From NCBI RefSeq assembly GCF_900107925.1, contig NZ_FNUJ01000015.1, positions 1 to 64,000 of the forward strand: a stretch of 64,000 nt of DNA, read 5' to 3'. The position numbers and the translations under genes were made by a program. The DNA is from Amycolatopsis pretoriensis. GTDB lineage: Bacteria > Actinomycetota > Actinomycetes > Mycobacteriales > Pseudonocardiaceae. The notes under the pieces are model-generated. The model saw only the letters and a program-made list of their open reading frames with translations, did no database searches and was not told the origin of the DNA. This document shows, one piece after another, positions 34,956-41,783 of the stretch; the first letter of the stretch is position 1; the number at the start of each line of letters is the position of its first letter.

Positions 34956-36125
34956 TTACGCCGTGATCAGCTCGACCACCTCGGCCATCGACGGCCCGGC
35001 CGCCATCTCGGCGGCCAGTTCCTTCGCCCGGTCGCGGTAGCGCGGCTCGTCGAGGACGGCGCGGACGTCCCGTCGCAGTGTCCTGGGCGAGGCCGACGCG
35101 CGGGCGCGGCCGATCCCGGCACCCGACCAGGTGACGCGGGCGGCGACCTCGCGCTTGTCCTCGCTGGCGCCGACCACGACCAGCGGCACGCCGTACCGGA
35201 GGGCGTGGTTGACGCCGCCGTACCCGCCGTTGGTGACCACGGCGGCGCAGCGGGGGAGCAGGTCGTCGTAGGGCAGGAACCCGGCGACGCGCACGTTGTC
35301 CGGCAGCGGGCCGGGCCGCAGCGTCCCACCGCACGTCGTCACGACGACCAGCACGTTTTCGCCGGCGAGGGCGTCGATCGCGGGTTCGACGAGCCGGCTC
35401 AGGTCGTCGTTGGCCACCGTCCCCTGGGTCACGTGCACGATCGGCCGCGAGCCGTTGAGGTCGGCCCACCACGGGGGCAGTGGGTGCTCGTTCGCCGCGC
35501 TGACCGTCGTCGGGCCGATGAAGTGCAGGGGCGCGTTCGGGCGCGGGTATTCGAAGCCCGGGCAGGTCATCTGCAGGACGCCGTCGCTGCGCAGGGGCCA
35601 GTCCGCGAACAGCAGGCCGGGGTCTTCGCCCAGCACTTCGCGGGCTCGTCGCTGCGCCGGGCCGAGCACCCAGGGCGCGAGCACCTTCAGGAACGCGCTG
35701 TTCGGGCCGCTCGGGACCGGCGGCATGAACGGCAGGAACCCGAGCACCAGCACGCGTGGCCGGTGCTCGCGGCGCACGAGCGCGAGGCCGGCCATGAAGA
35801 GCGGGTCGCAGAGGACGACGTCGACGTCGAGGTCCAGGACGCTCAGCTGGGCGGGCAGCGCGCCCACGAAGTTCGCGAGTTCGAACCGGGCGAGCTTCAG
35901 CCCGCGTTTCCCGGCGCGGCCGGGGATGGAGCCGTCGAGGTCGGTTTCGTCGAAGTCGGCTTCCGGCGGCAGGAGTTTCACGGTGGCTTCGCCGAAGGCG
36001 TCCCGGTAGCGCGCGCCGGTGACGACGGTGACGTCGTGCCCGGCGACCAGCAGGGCCTCGACGATCGGCTTGGTCGGGCCGACGTGACCGCGGGCGGGCT
36101 GGACGCAGACGAGTACGCGGGCCAT
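34956..36125 (-). CDS. GT1 family glycosyltransferase (macrolide/UGT type)
   Basis: 389 aa GT-B enzyme. N-terminal acceptor half starts with RVLVCVQPARGHVGPTKPIVEAL, containing the catalytic His of GHV; the C-terminal donor half has GFLPYDDLLPRCAAVVTNGGYGG and VNHALRYGVPLVVVG, the nucleotide-sugar signature. Likely glycosylates a small lipophilic molecule in the cytosol. It diverges from a TetR-type gene (41 bp between start codons), a standard arrangement for a repressed detoxification or secondary-metabolism gene. Confidence 0.9.
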   Translation of the reverse strand: MARVLVCVQPARGHVGPTKPIVEALLVAGHDVTVVTGARYRDAFGEATVKLLPPEADFDETDLDGSIPGRAGKRGLKLARFELANFVGALPAQLSVLDLDVDVVLCDPLFMAGLALVRREHRPRVLVLGFLPFMPPVPSGPNSAFLKVLAPWVLGPAQRRAREVLGEDPGLLFADWPLRSDGVLQMTCPGFEYPRPNAPLHFIGPTTVSAANEHPLPPWWADLNGSRPIVHVTQGTVANDDLSRLVEPAIDALAGENVLVVVTTCGGTLRPGPLPDNVRVAGFLPYDDLLPRCAAVVTNGGYGGVNHALRYGVPLVVVGASEDKREVAARVTWSGAGIGRARASASPRTLRRDVRAVLDEPRYRDRAKELAAEMAAGPSMAEVVELITA

Positions 36126-36153
36126 GGTTCCCCCTCGATTGACCGATACGCTG

Positions 36154-36159
36154 TACTAT
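36154..36159 (+). promoter_or_regulatory. -10 box of the TetR-type gene
   Basis: TACTAT, 7 nt before ATG 36167, within the 41-bp gap shared with the glycosyltransferase gene. The arms GATA (36145-36148) and TATC (36157-36160) make a weak dyad around it that might be the autorepression site. Confidence 0.5.
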
Positions 36160-36166
36160 CCAATTG

Positions 36167-36766
36167 ATGATGGTACGCCGTTACGAGTCCCCGGTGCGCG
36201 CGGAACGAGCCCGGCGGACCCGCGCGCACGTGGTGGCGACGGCCGGGCGCCTGTTCGCCGAGCGCGGCTACGCGGGCACGAGCGTGCGGCAGATCGCGGC
36301 CGCCGCGGAGGTGAGCCTGGAGACGGTCACCCAGACCGGGCGCAAGGCGGACCTGCTGCTGGCCGCGTTCCGCGACGGCTTCGCGGGCAATCCGGACGCG
36401 GTGAACCTGGACGCGCTGGTGGGGCGCGGTCAGCTGGCGGACCTGCCGGAGATGGTCGCGCGGCTGGCGTCGGGCGTGCGCCGGTCGCTGCCGATCTGGC
36501 GCGCGTTCACGACGGCTGCGATGGCCGACCCGGCGGTGGCGGCGGTCCGCGCGGAGCTGGCGGTGGCCCGCCGCGCGGAGATCAAGGAGCGGTTGACGGA
36601 GGCGGGGGTGCCGGCTTCGGACCGGCTGGCCGACGCGATCGGGTTGCTGACCTCGCACGAGGCTTACGACCACTTGACCGGCGTGTGCGGCTGGCCGCAC
36701 GAGGACTACGTGGCGTGGACTGTGGAGGCGATCCGAGCTCAACTGGCTGGCTCGGGACCGTCCTAA
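36167..36766 (+). CDS. TetR/AcrR family regulator
   Basis: 199 aa. N-terminal helix-turn-helix: ARRTRAHVVATAGRLFAERGYAGTSV followed by RQIAAAAEVSLETV (about residues 13-55). The usual Tyr in the recognition helix end (xVYxHF) is replaced by TVTQTGRKADLL, still consistent with the family. The ligand domain has no recognisable signature. It probably represses the divergent glycosyltransferase gene. Three in-frame start codons lie side by side; ATG 36167 fits the -10 box. Confidence 0.9.
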   Translation: MMVRRYESPVRAERARRTRAHVVATAGRLFAERGYAGTSVRQIAAAAEVSLETVTQTGRKADLLLAAFRDGFAGNPDAVNLDALVGRGQLADLPEMVARLASGVRRSLPIWRAFTTAAMADPAVAAVRAELAVARRAEIKERLTEAGVPASDRLADAIGLLTSHEAYDHLTGVCGWPHEDYVAWTVEAIRAQLAGSGPS

Positions 36767-38427
36767 CCCGCCGCTGCCTGCAGACCGCGGGTTCCTATTC
36801 CCCGCAGCACTTCCACGCGGTCCGAGCCCGGCCGGCTCAGCACCCAGCTCGACCCCGGCACCGTCTTCGCGCGCTTCTTCAACGGCGCCAGCAGCCGCGA
36901 AACCTCCTGGTACGACCGGATCGACCCGCTCGCGCACACCAGCGTCGCCAGGGACACCGTCACCGGCAGCCCGTCCGCCGTCCAGTGGCGGTCCAGCAGG
37001 GCTCCCGCCACCGTCGCGATCTCGTCGACGTCGCAGACCACCAGGAAGTCGTCGCCGCCCACGTGGCTCACCCGCATCCGCCGCAGCTGCCCGCCCAGCG
37101 ACGTCAGCGCGCCGCCCAGTTCGCGGATCAGGTCGTCGCCCGCCGCGAAGCCCGCCGTGTCGTTGACCGCCTTGAACGCGTCGATGTCCAGCCACGCCGC
37201 CACGAACGGCTCGCCGATGGTGATGCGGCGGGCGACGTCGCGGGCCACCGTGTCGCTGCCCGGCAGCCGGGTCAGCGGGTTCAGCGCCGCCGCGGCCTCG
37301 ACCTTCGCCTCGGCCACCCCGCGCACCACCTCGGTCACCAGCACGACGCCGAGGCAGCGGCCGACCTCGTCGACCACCACGACGTCGTCTCCGGTGCGGC
37401 CCCAGTCGGCGTCGGTGACCAGTTCGAGGAACTCCATCGCGCCGGCGCGGGCCTCGATCGTGTGCGGGGTGTCCGCGAGCCGCGCCGCCGGGCGCTTCGC
37501 GTGCAGCGCGTGCCCGTACGGGCCGGTGACCGCGACCAGGAACCGCGTCCGGTCGACCGACCAGCGCGGCCGGTTCAGTTCGTCGACCCCGACGACGCCC
37601 GAGGGCGCGTCGGCCGCCGCGAGCACCTCGCGGACCTCGTCGCACGTCGCGGATTCCGGCAGCGTCGTGGCCGGCCGGAGGAAGTCGCCGACGCACTGCG
37701 CCGGACCCGGTGCGCGCGTGGTCTGCTGGGGCCGCGTGAGCAGCGCCGGGGCGGGCCCGGCGGCGGTCGGCGGGGCCAGCAGGTTCCCCTGCGCGATCCG
37801 GACGCCGAGGCCGCGGACGGCGTCGAGCTGCGCGTCGGTCTCCACGCCGGTCGCGACCAGCCGCGTGCCGGTGCGGTTGGTGTAGTGCAGCAGCGCCTCG
37901 ACGACGGCGACCGACGCCTGGTCGTCCGGCAGCCCGCGCAGCACCGTGCGGTCGAGCTTCACCAGGTCGACGGGCGCGTCGACGAGCAGGCCGAGCGGCA
38001 GGTCGCCGCGGCCGAGGCCGTCGAGCGCGAGCCGGAAGCCGAGCTCGGTGAGCGTCCGCATCCCGGCCAGCGCGCGGTCGGCGGGCAGCGGCGCGAACGG
38101 CGGCCCGATCTCGAGGACGACGTCGCGGGTGCGGCGCCCGGCGTCGCCGAGCTCGGCTAGGAGGTCGTCGTACATCGCCGCGGGCGCCGCGAGGGTGCGC
38201 GCGGAGAGGTTGAGGTGCAGGGGGAGCGCCGTCTCGTCCTGCCGGACGGCGGCGATCGCGAGGCCGAGGTCGACCTCGGCGAGGCGGCCTTCGCGGCGCG
38301 CCTCGGTGAGCAGCTCGGGGACGGTGCCCTGGCCCGGCCTGGCCAGCGCTTCGTGAGCCACGACGCCCCCGGTGTGGAGGCTGTACAGCGGCTGGAAGGC
38401 GAAGCGGACCGCGCGTGGCGACTTCAC
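36763..38427 (-). CDS. EAL-CBS-GGDEF cyclic-di-GMP protein
   Basis: 554 aa from GTG 38427. Order: EAL domain (residues about 10-230) with an intact EALAR, NLSAR, a VKLDR lysine and ATGVET, but the DDFG metal loop reads LDGLGRGD; a CBS-pair-like middle (about 250-375, VVGVDELNR, VVVVDEVGRCLGVV); and a C-terminal GGDEF domain (about 385-540) with GGDDF, an acceptable active-site variant. It may synthesise c-di-GMP, with the EAL half weakened. No TM segment. The gene end overlaps the TetR-type gene by 4 bp. Confidence 0.88.
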   Translation of the reverse strand: MKSPRAVRFAFQPLYSLHTGGVVAHEALARPGQGTVPELLTEARREGRLAEVDLGLAIAAVRQDETALPLHLNLSARTLAAPAAMYDDLLAELGDAGRRTRDVVLEIGPPFAPLPADRALAGMRTLTELGFRLALDGLGRGDLPLGLLVDAPVDLVKLDRTVLRGLPDDQASVAVVEALLHYTNRTGTRLVATGVETDAQLDAVRGLGVRIAQGNLLAPPTAAGPAPALLTRPQQTTRAPGPAQCVGDFLRPATTLPESATCDEVREVLAAADAPSGVVGVDELNRPRWSVDRTRFLVAVTGPYGHALHAKRPAARLADTPHTIEARAGAMEFLELVTDADWGRTGDDVVVVDEVGRCLGVVLVTEVVRGVAEAKVEAAAALNPLTRLPGSDTVARDVARRITIGEPFVAAWLDIDAFKAVNDTAGFAAGDDLIRELGGALTSLGGQLRRMRVSHVGGDDFLVVCDVDEIATVAGALLDRHWTADGLPVTVSLATLVCASGSIRSYQEVSRLLAPLKKRAKTVPGSSWVLSRPGSDRVEVLRGIGTRGLQAAAG

Positions 38428-38486
38428 GCCCCGATCGTCGCGGGTCCGGCGGCGAAACGAAACGGATGTCGACTGATGTTCATCCC

Positions 38487-38508
38487 CGTTACCCACATCG
38501 GAGTAACG
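38487..38508. promoter_or_regulatory. Inverted repeat CGTTAC-N10-GTAACG between divergent genes
   Basis: Perfect 6-bp arms in the 145-bp gap between the EAL-CBS-GGDEF gene and the ArsR-type gene. The half-site resembles, in reverse orientation, the operator at 5488-5509. A regulator site for one of the two genes is likely. Confidence 0.4.
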
Positions 38509-38536
38509 CAGAGTGACGTCGGCCACTCTTTCAACC

Positions 38537-38572
38537 TTGACTTATATAAGCCGCTGCTTGTAACTTGACGTC
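38537..38572 (+). promoter_or_regulatory. Promoter and operator of the ArsR-SRPBCC pair
   Basis: TTGACT (38537-38542), 18-bp spacer, TAACTT (38561-38566), 6 nt, GTG 38573: a near-consensus leaderless promoter. The 10-bp palindrome CTTATATAAG (38541-38550) lies in the spacer and touches the -35 box, where an ArsR-type repressor would block polymerase. Confidence 0.75.
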
Positions 38573-38923
38573 GTGCACGCGTTCGACGTCCTCGGCGACC
38601 CGGTCCGCCGCCGGATCCTCGAGCTGCTGGCCGACGGCGAACGGGCCGCCGGCGCGGTGACCGAGGTGATCCGGGCCGAGTTCGGCATCTCGCAGCCGGC
38701 GGTGTCGCAGCACCTGAAGGTGTTGCGGGACAACGGCTTCGCGATCGTCCGCCAGGACGGCACGCGGCGGCTCTACGCGGTCGGGCACGACCCGCTGCGT
38801 GACGTCGACGCCTGGTTGGACCGGTTTCGCCGGTTCTGGACGCCGCCGCTCGACGCACTGGCCACCGAAATCGCCCGCGGCAAGCGCGCGCGGCGGAACA
38901 CCGAAGAAGGAGAAGGTTCGTGA
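38573..38923 (+). CDS. ArsR-type winged-helix regulator
   Basis: 116 aa. DVLGDPVRRRILELLADGERAAGAV followed by the winged helix FGISQPAVSQHLKVLRDNGFAIVRQDGTRRLYAV is the standard ArsR/SmtB DNA-binding core. No metal-binding Cys motif (ELCVC) is present, so it belongs to the non-metal branch usually coupled to SRPBCC/AHSA1 proteins. Leaderless GTG; its stop overlaps the next start by 4 bp, so repressor and partner are co-translated. Confidence 0.92.
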   Translation: MHAFDVLGDPVRRRILELLADGERAAGAVTEVIRAEFGISQPAVSQHLKVLRDNGFAIVRQDGTRRLYAVGHDPLRDVDAWLDRFRRFWTPPLDALATEIARGKRARRNTEEGEGS

Positions 38924-39558
38924 TCGAGGTCAGCCACCAGATCAGCGCCGTCCGCCGGACGGTCGGCCGCCGCGCGCTCGAAGCGGGGGAGGCGCGCGTG
39001 ATGACCATCAGCCAGGTCTACGACACCGACGTCGACGACATGTGGGACGCCTGCACGAACGCCGAGCGCATCCCGCGTTGGTTCCTGCCGGTCAGCGGCG
39101 AGCTGAAGGTCGGCGGGAAGTACCAGCTGGAGGGCAACGCGGGCGGCACGGTCGAGCGCTGCGACCCACCGAAGAGCTTCACCGCGACCTGGGAGATGAA
39201 CGGCGGGGTCAGCTGGATCGAGGTCCGGCTCACCCCCGAAGGCCCGGGCACGCGCTTCGAACTGGAGCACACGGCGCACGTCGACGACCACTGGGACCAG
39301 TTCGGCCCGGGCGCGGTCGGCGTCGGCTGGGACATGGCGCTGACGGCGCTGGTCCGGCACCTGGCCGCCGACCCGGGGTACGTGGTCGACCCGGCCGAGG
39401 CGATGGCGTGGATGGCGTCGCCCGAGGGGATCGGGTTCGTGATGGCGGCGAACGAAGCCTGGTACGAGGCCCACGTCGCGGGCGGCGAGGACCAGGCGAC
39501 CGCCCGCGCCCAGGCGGACCGCTGCCTGGCCGCCTACACGACCCCGCCGGAGGCCTAG
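38920..39558 (+). CDS. SRPBCC/AHSA1-domain protein
   Basis: 212 aa. Typical AHSA1 features: TISQVYDTDVDDMWDACTNAERIPRWFLPVSG (helix-grip strand 1 and helix), then FTATWEMNGGVSWIEVRLTPEG and a long C-terminal helix. These START-like proteins bind hydrophobic ligands; ArsR-SRPBCC pairs are common in actinobacteria and their ligands are mostly unknown. The first 25 residues (IEVSHQISAVRRTVGRR) are an extension ahead of the fold. The stop overlaps the convergent PASTA gene by 4 bp. Confidence 0.9.
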   Translation: MIEVSHQISAVRRTVGRRALEAGEARVMTISQVYDTDVDDMWDACTNAERIPRWFLPVSGELKVGGKYQLEGNAGGTVERCDPPKSFTATWEMNGGVSWIEVRLTPEGPGTRFELEHTAHVDDHWDQFGPGAVGVGWDMALTALVRHLAADPGYVVDPAEAMAWMASPEGIGFVMAANEAWYEAHVAGGEDQATARAQADRCLAAYTTPPEA

Positions 39559-39899
39559 CGTTCGCCGGCCTTGACCGCGGTCAGGGTGATCACCGCGTCG
39601 GCCGGCACTTCGGTGCCCGCCGCCGGGTCCTGGCCCGTCTGGACCCAGTTGCGGTCGATCACCAGCGCGCGGCCCTGGCCGGTGCCGTCGACCTCGCGCA
39701 GGTTGTAGAGCCCTGCCTTCTGCATCGCGTCCTGGGCGTCCTGGTGGTTCATGCCGGAGACGTCCGGGACCTTGATCAGCGCCGCCGAGGTCGACGACGG
39801 CGCCGGCTCCGAAGTCGCGCCGGGCGCCACCGGTGAGCCGCCGCAGGCGACCAGGGCGAACGAAACAACTGCCAGGGTGGTGACGATCGCTCGGGACAT
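39555..39899 (-). CDS. PASTA-domain lipoprotein
   Basis: 114 aa. A signal peptide ends in a lipobox (SFALVACGG), so the mature protein would be anchored by its Cys to the outer face of the membrane. After a Ser/Pro/Ala-rich linker (about 20 residues) comes one PASTA domain: VPDVSGMNHQDAQDAMQKAG and the TGQDPAAGTEVP turn. PASTA domains bind muropeptides or lipid II fragments. With a single domain and no kinase, it may be a stand-alone cell-wall sensor or decoy. Confidence 0.88.
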   Translation of the reverse strand: MSRAIVTTLAVVSFALVACGGSPVAPGATSEPAPSSTSAALIKVPDVSGMNHQDAQDAMQKAGLYNLREVDGTGQGRALVIDRNWVQTGQDPAAGTEVPADAVITLTAVKAGER

Positions 39900-39946
39900 G
39901 CCGGTGGGGTACCCACGCGCCTGCCCGCCGTTCGGGTGAAGCCGGA

Positions 39947-39952
39947 TAAGGT
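39947..39952 (+). promoter_or_regulatory. -10 box of the dGTPase gene
   Basis: TAAGGT, 7 nt before ATG 39960, in the gap shared with the divergent lipoprotein gene; leaderless geometry. No -35 box recognised. Confidence 0.45.
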
Positions 39953-39959
39953 CGGGCGC

Positions 39960-41522
39960 ATGGATCAGGAGATCGACCCGCGGCGGCTCCGGCGCGACCC
40001 GGCGGCCGGCGCCGGCGGGTTCACCGACCTGGCGACCAGCCCGTTCCGGATCGACCGCGACCGCATCGCCGCCTCGCCGTTCTTCGCCCGGCTGGGCGGG
40101 GTGACGCAGGTGGTGAGCGCCGGCGGGGCCGGGCTGCTGCACAACCGGCTGACCCACAGCCTGAAGGTCGCGCAGGTCGCGCGCGCCGTCGCCGAGCGGA
40201 TCAGCACCGGGCCCGACGCCGGCCTGGCCGACAAGCTGGGCGGTTGCGACCCCGACGTCGCCGAGGCCGCCGCGCTCGCCCACGACCTCGGGCACCCGCC
40301 GTTCGGGCACCTCGGCGAGCAGACGCTCGACCGCATCGCCCGGCACCGCTTCGGCCTGGCCGACGGCTTCGAGGGCAACGCGCAGTCGTTCCGCATCATC
40401 ACCACGACCGACGTGCGCGGCCCGTCGGCGATCGGGCTCGACCTCACCACGGCGGTGCGCGCCGCCGTCCTCAAGTACCCGTGGCTGCGGCTGCACCACC
40501 CGGCGCCGCACCCGTCCGCGATGGCCGTGCCGCCGCGCGGGGCCGGCGAGCCCGAGGGAGCACCCGGCACCGGCGCGGCCAAGTTCTCCGCCTACGCCAC
40601 CGAACTCGACGACTTCGAGCAGGCGCGCGCGGCGTTCGCGGGGCGCGTCGAAGGCTGGCAGCAGACGGTCGAGGCGTCCGTGATGGACACCGCCGACGAC
40701 ATCGCCTACGCCATCCACGACCTGCAGGACTTCCACCGCATCGGCGTCCTGCAGCACGCGCCGGTGGCGGCGGAACTGGGGGAGTGGCTCGAGCACGCGG
40801 GCGAACTGGCCGCGCTCGACGACGAAACACTGCACGCGGAACTGCGGCGCCCGGGGCGTTCGCTCGAGCGCGTCCGCCGCCGCATGCACGTCAAGGACGC
40901 CTGGATCGTCGACGACGACGCGTTCGCCGCCGCCGTCGCGCGGGTGCGCGCGGAACTGGTCGACGGGTTGCTCGCCGGGGAGTTCGACGGCTCGATCGAG
41001 GCCGAGCAGGCGACGGCGGCGTTCTCCGCGAACTGGACCGCCCGCCTGGTCGACGGCGTGTTCGTGCTGGCGGACCCGTCGACCCGCGCCGGTCACGTCT
41101 CGCTGCGGCCCGCGCAGTGGCACGAGGTCCAGGTGCTCAAGTTCGTGCACCGCCGGTTCGTGCTGCTGCGCCCGGACCTCGCGCTGCACCAGCGCGGCCA
41201 GGCCGGGCTGGTGACCAGCCTGGTCGACGCGCTCGACGCGTGGCTCTCGGACCGCGACGAGGTTTCCCGGCTGCCGCGGCGGTTGCACGACCTGGTCGAG
41301 CTGGCGCACGCGGAGTACACCGGGCTGGCGCGCACGGCACCGGAGCTGCTGGTCGGGGCGACGGGGGAGCCGGTGTCCGGTCCGGACGCCGTGCGCGGCC
41401 TGGCGCGCGGGCGCGCGGTCGTGGACTTCGTGGCTTCGCTGACCGACAAGCAGGCGGTGACCCTGCTGGACGCGTTGTCGGGCCGGGCCTCGCAGCCATG
41501 GTCGGACTCCTTTGTGCTCTGA
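39960..41522 (+). CDS. dgt: dGTP triphosphohydrolase-like HD protein
   Basis: 520 aa. HD-domain metal site: RLTHSLKVAQVARAV (first His), AALAHDLGHPPFGHLGE (HD pair plus His), and VMDTADDIAYAIHDLQDF (final Asp), in the order and spacing of dGTPases (Dgt), which cut dNTPs to nucleoside and tripolyphosphate. The protein is longer than the 420-residue type-2 enzymes, mostly in the C-terminal half. Roles include dNTP control and, in some bacteria, phage restriction. No phage-related neighbours are seen. Confidence 0.92.
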   Translation: MDQEIDPRRLRRDPAAGAGGFTDLATSPFRIDRDRIAASPFFARLGGVTQVVSAGGAGLLHNRLTHSLKVAQVARAVAERISTGPDAGLADKLGGCDPDVAEAAALAHDLGHPPFGHLGEQTLDRIARHRFGLADGFEGNAQSFRIITTTDVRGPSAIGLDLTTAVRAAVLKYPWLRLHHPAPHPSAMAVPPRGAGEPEGAPGTGAAKFSAYATELDDFEQARAAFAGRVEGWQQTVEASVMDTADDIAYAIHDLQDFHRIGVLQHAPVAAELGEWLEHAGELAALDDETLHAELRRPGRSLERVRRRMHVKDAWIVDDDAFAAAVARVRAELVDGLLAGEFDGSIEAEQATAAFSANWTARLVDGVFVLADPSTRAGHVSLRPAQWHEVQVLKFVHRRFVLLRPDLALHQRGQAGLVTSLVDALDAWLSDRDEVSRLPRRLHDLVELAHAEYTGLARTAPELLVGATGEPVSGPDAVRGLARGRAVVDFVASLTDKQAVTLLDALSGRASQPWSDSFVL

Positions 41523-41662
41523 CCCGGCCGCGTAACGGGTGCCGGTGCGACGGACGCCGCTTGCACGTGGCGATCCCGTTGTCCCGCCATTGTCCGGTGG
41601 GAAATTCACGGTTGCGCCGACCGGCCTACGACCTGCGGCCGGTTCGGGAAATTATCCGTCCT

Positions 41663-41733
41663 TTGTCACTCCAACGGCCGCTTTTTACGATGAACGCACC
41701 GTACTTAGCTTGATCCAGCCGGTGATCACCGGC
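41663..41733 (+). promoter_or_regulatory. Promoter and 16-bp palindrome upstream of the S8-like peptidase
   Basis: TTGTCA (41663-41668), 17-bp spacer, TACGAT (41686-41691): a near-consensus promoter that would give a 5' leader of about 85 nt. Within the leader lies the perfect palindrome GCCGGTGATCACCGGC (41718-41733), either an operator for a repressor or an RNA hairpin. Confidence 0.65.
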
Positions 41734-41783
41734 GTCGGTCAGCGTGAGTCGGGGCACGCGCCTTGGAGATTCGGAGGGCGCCC

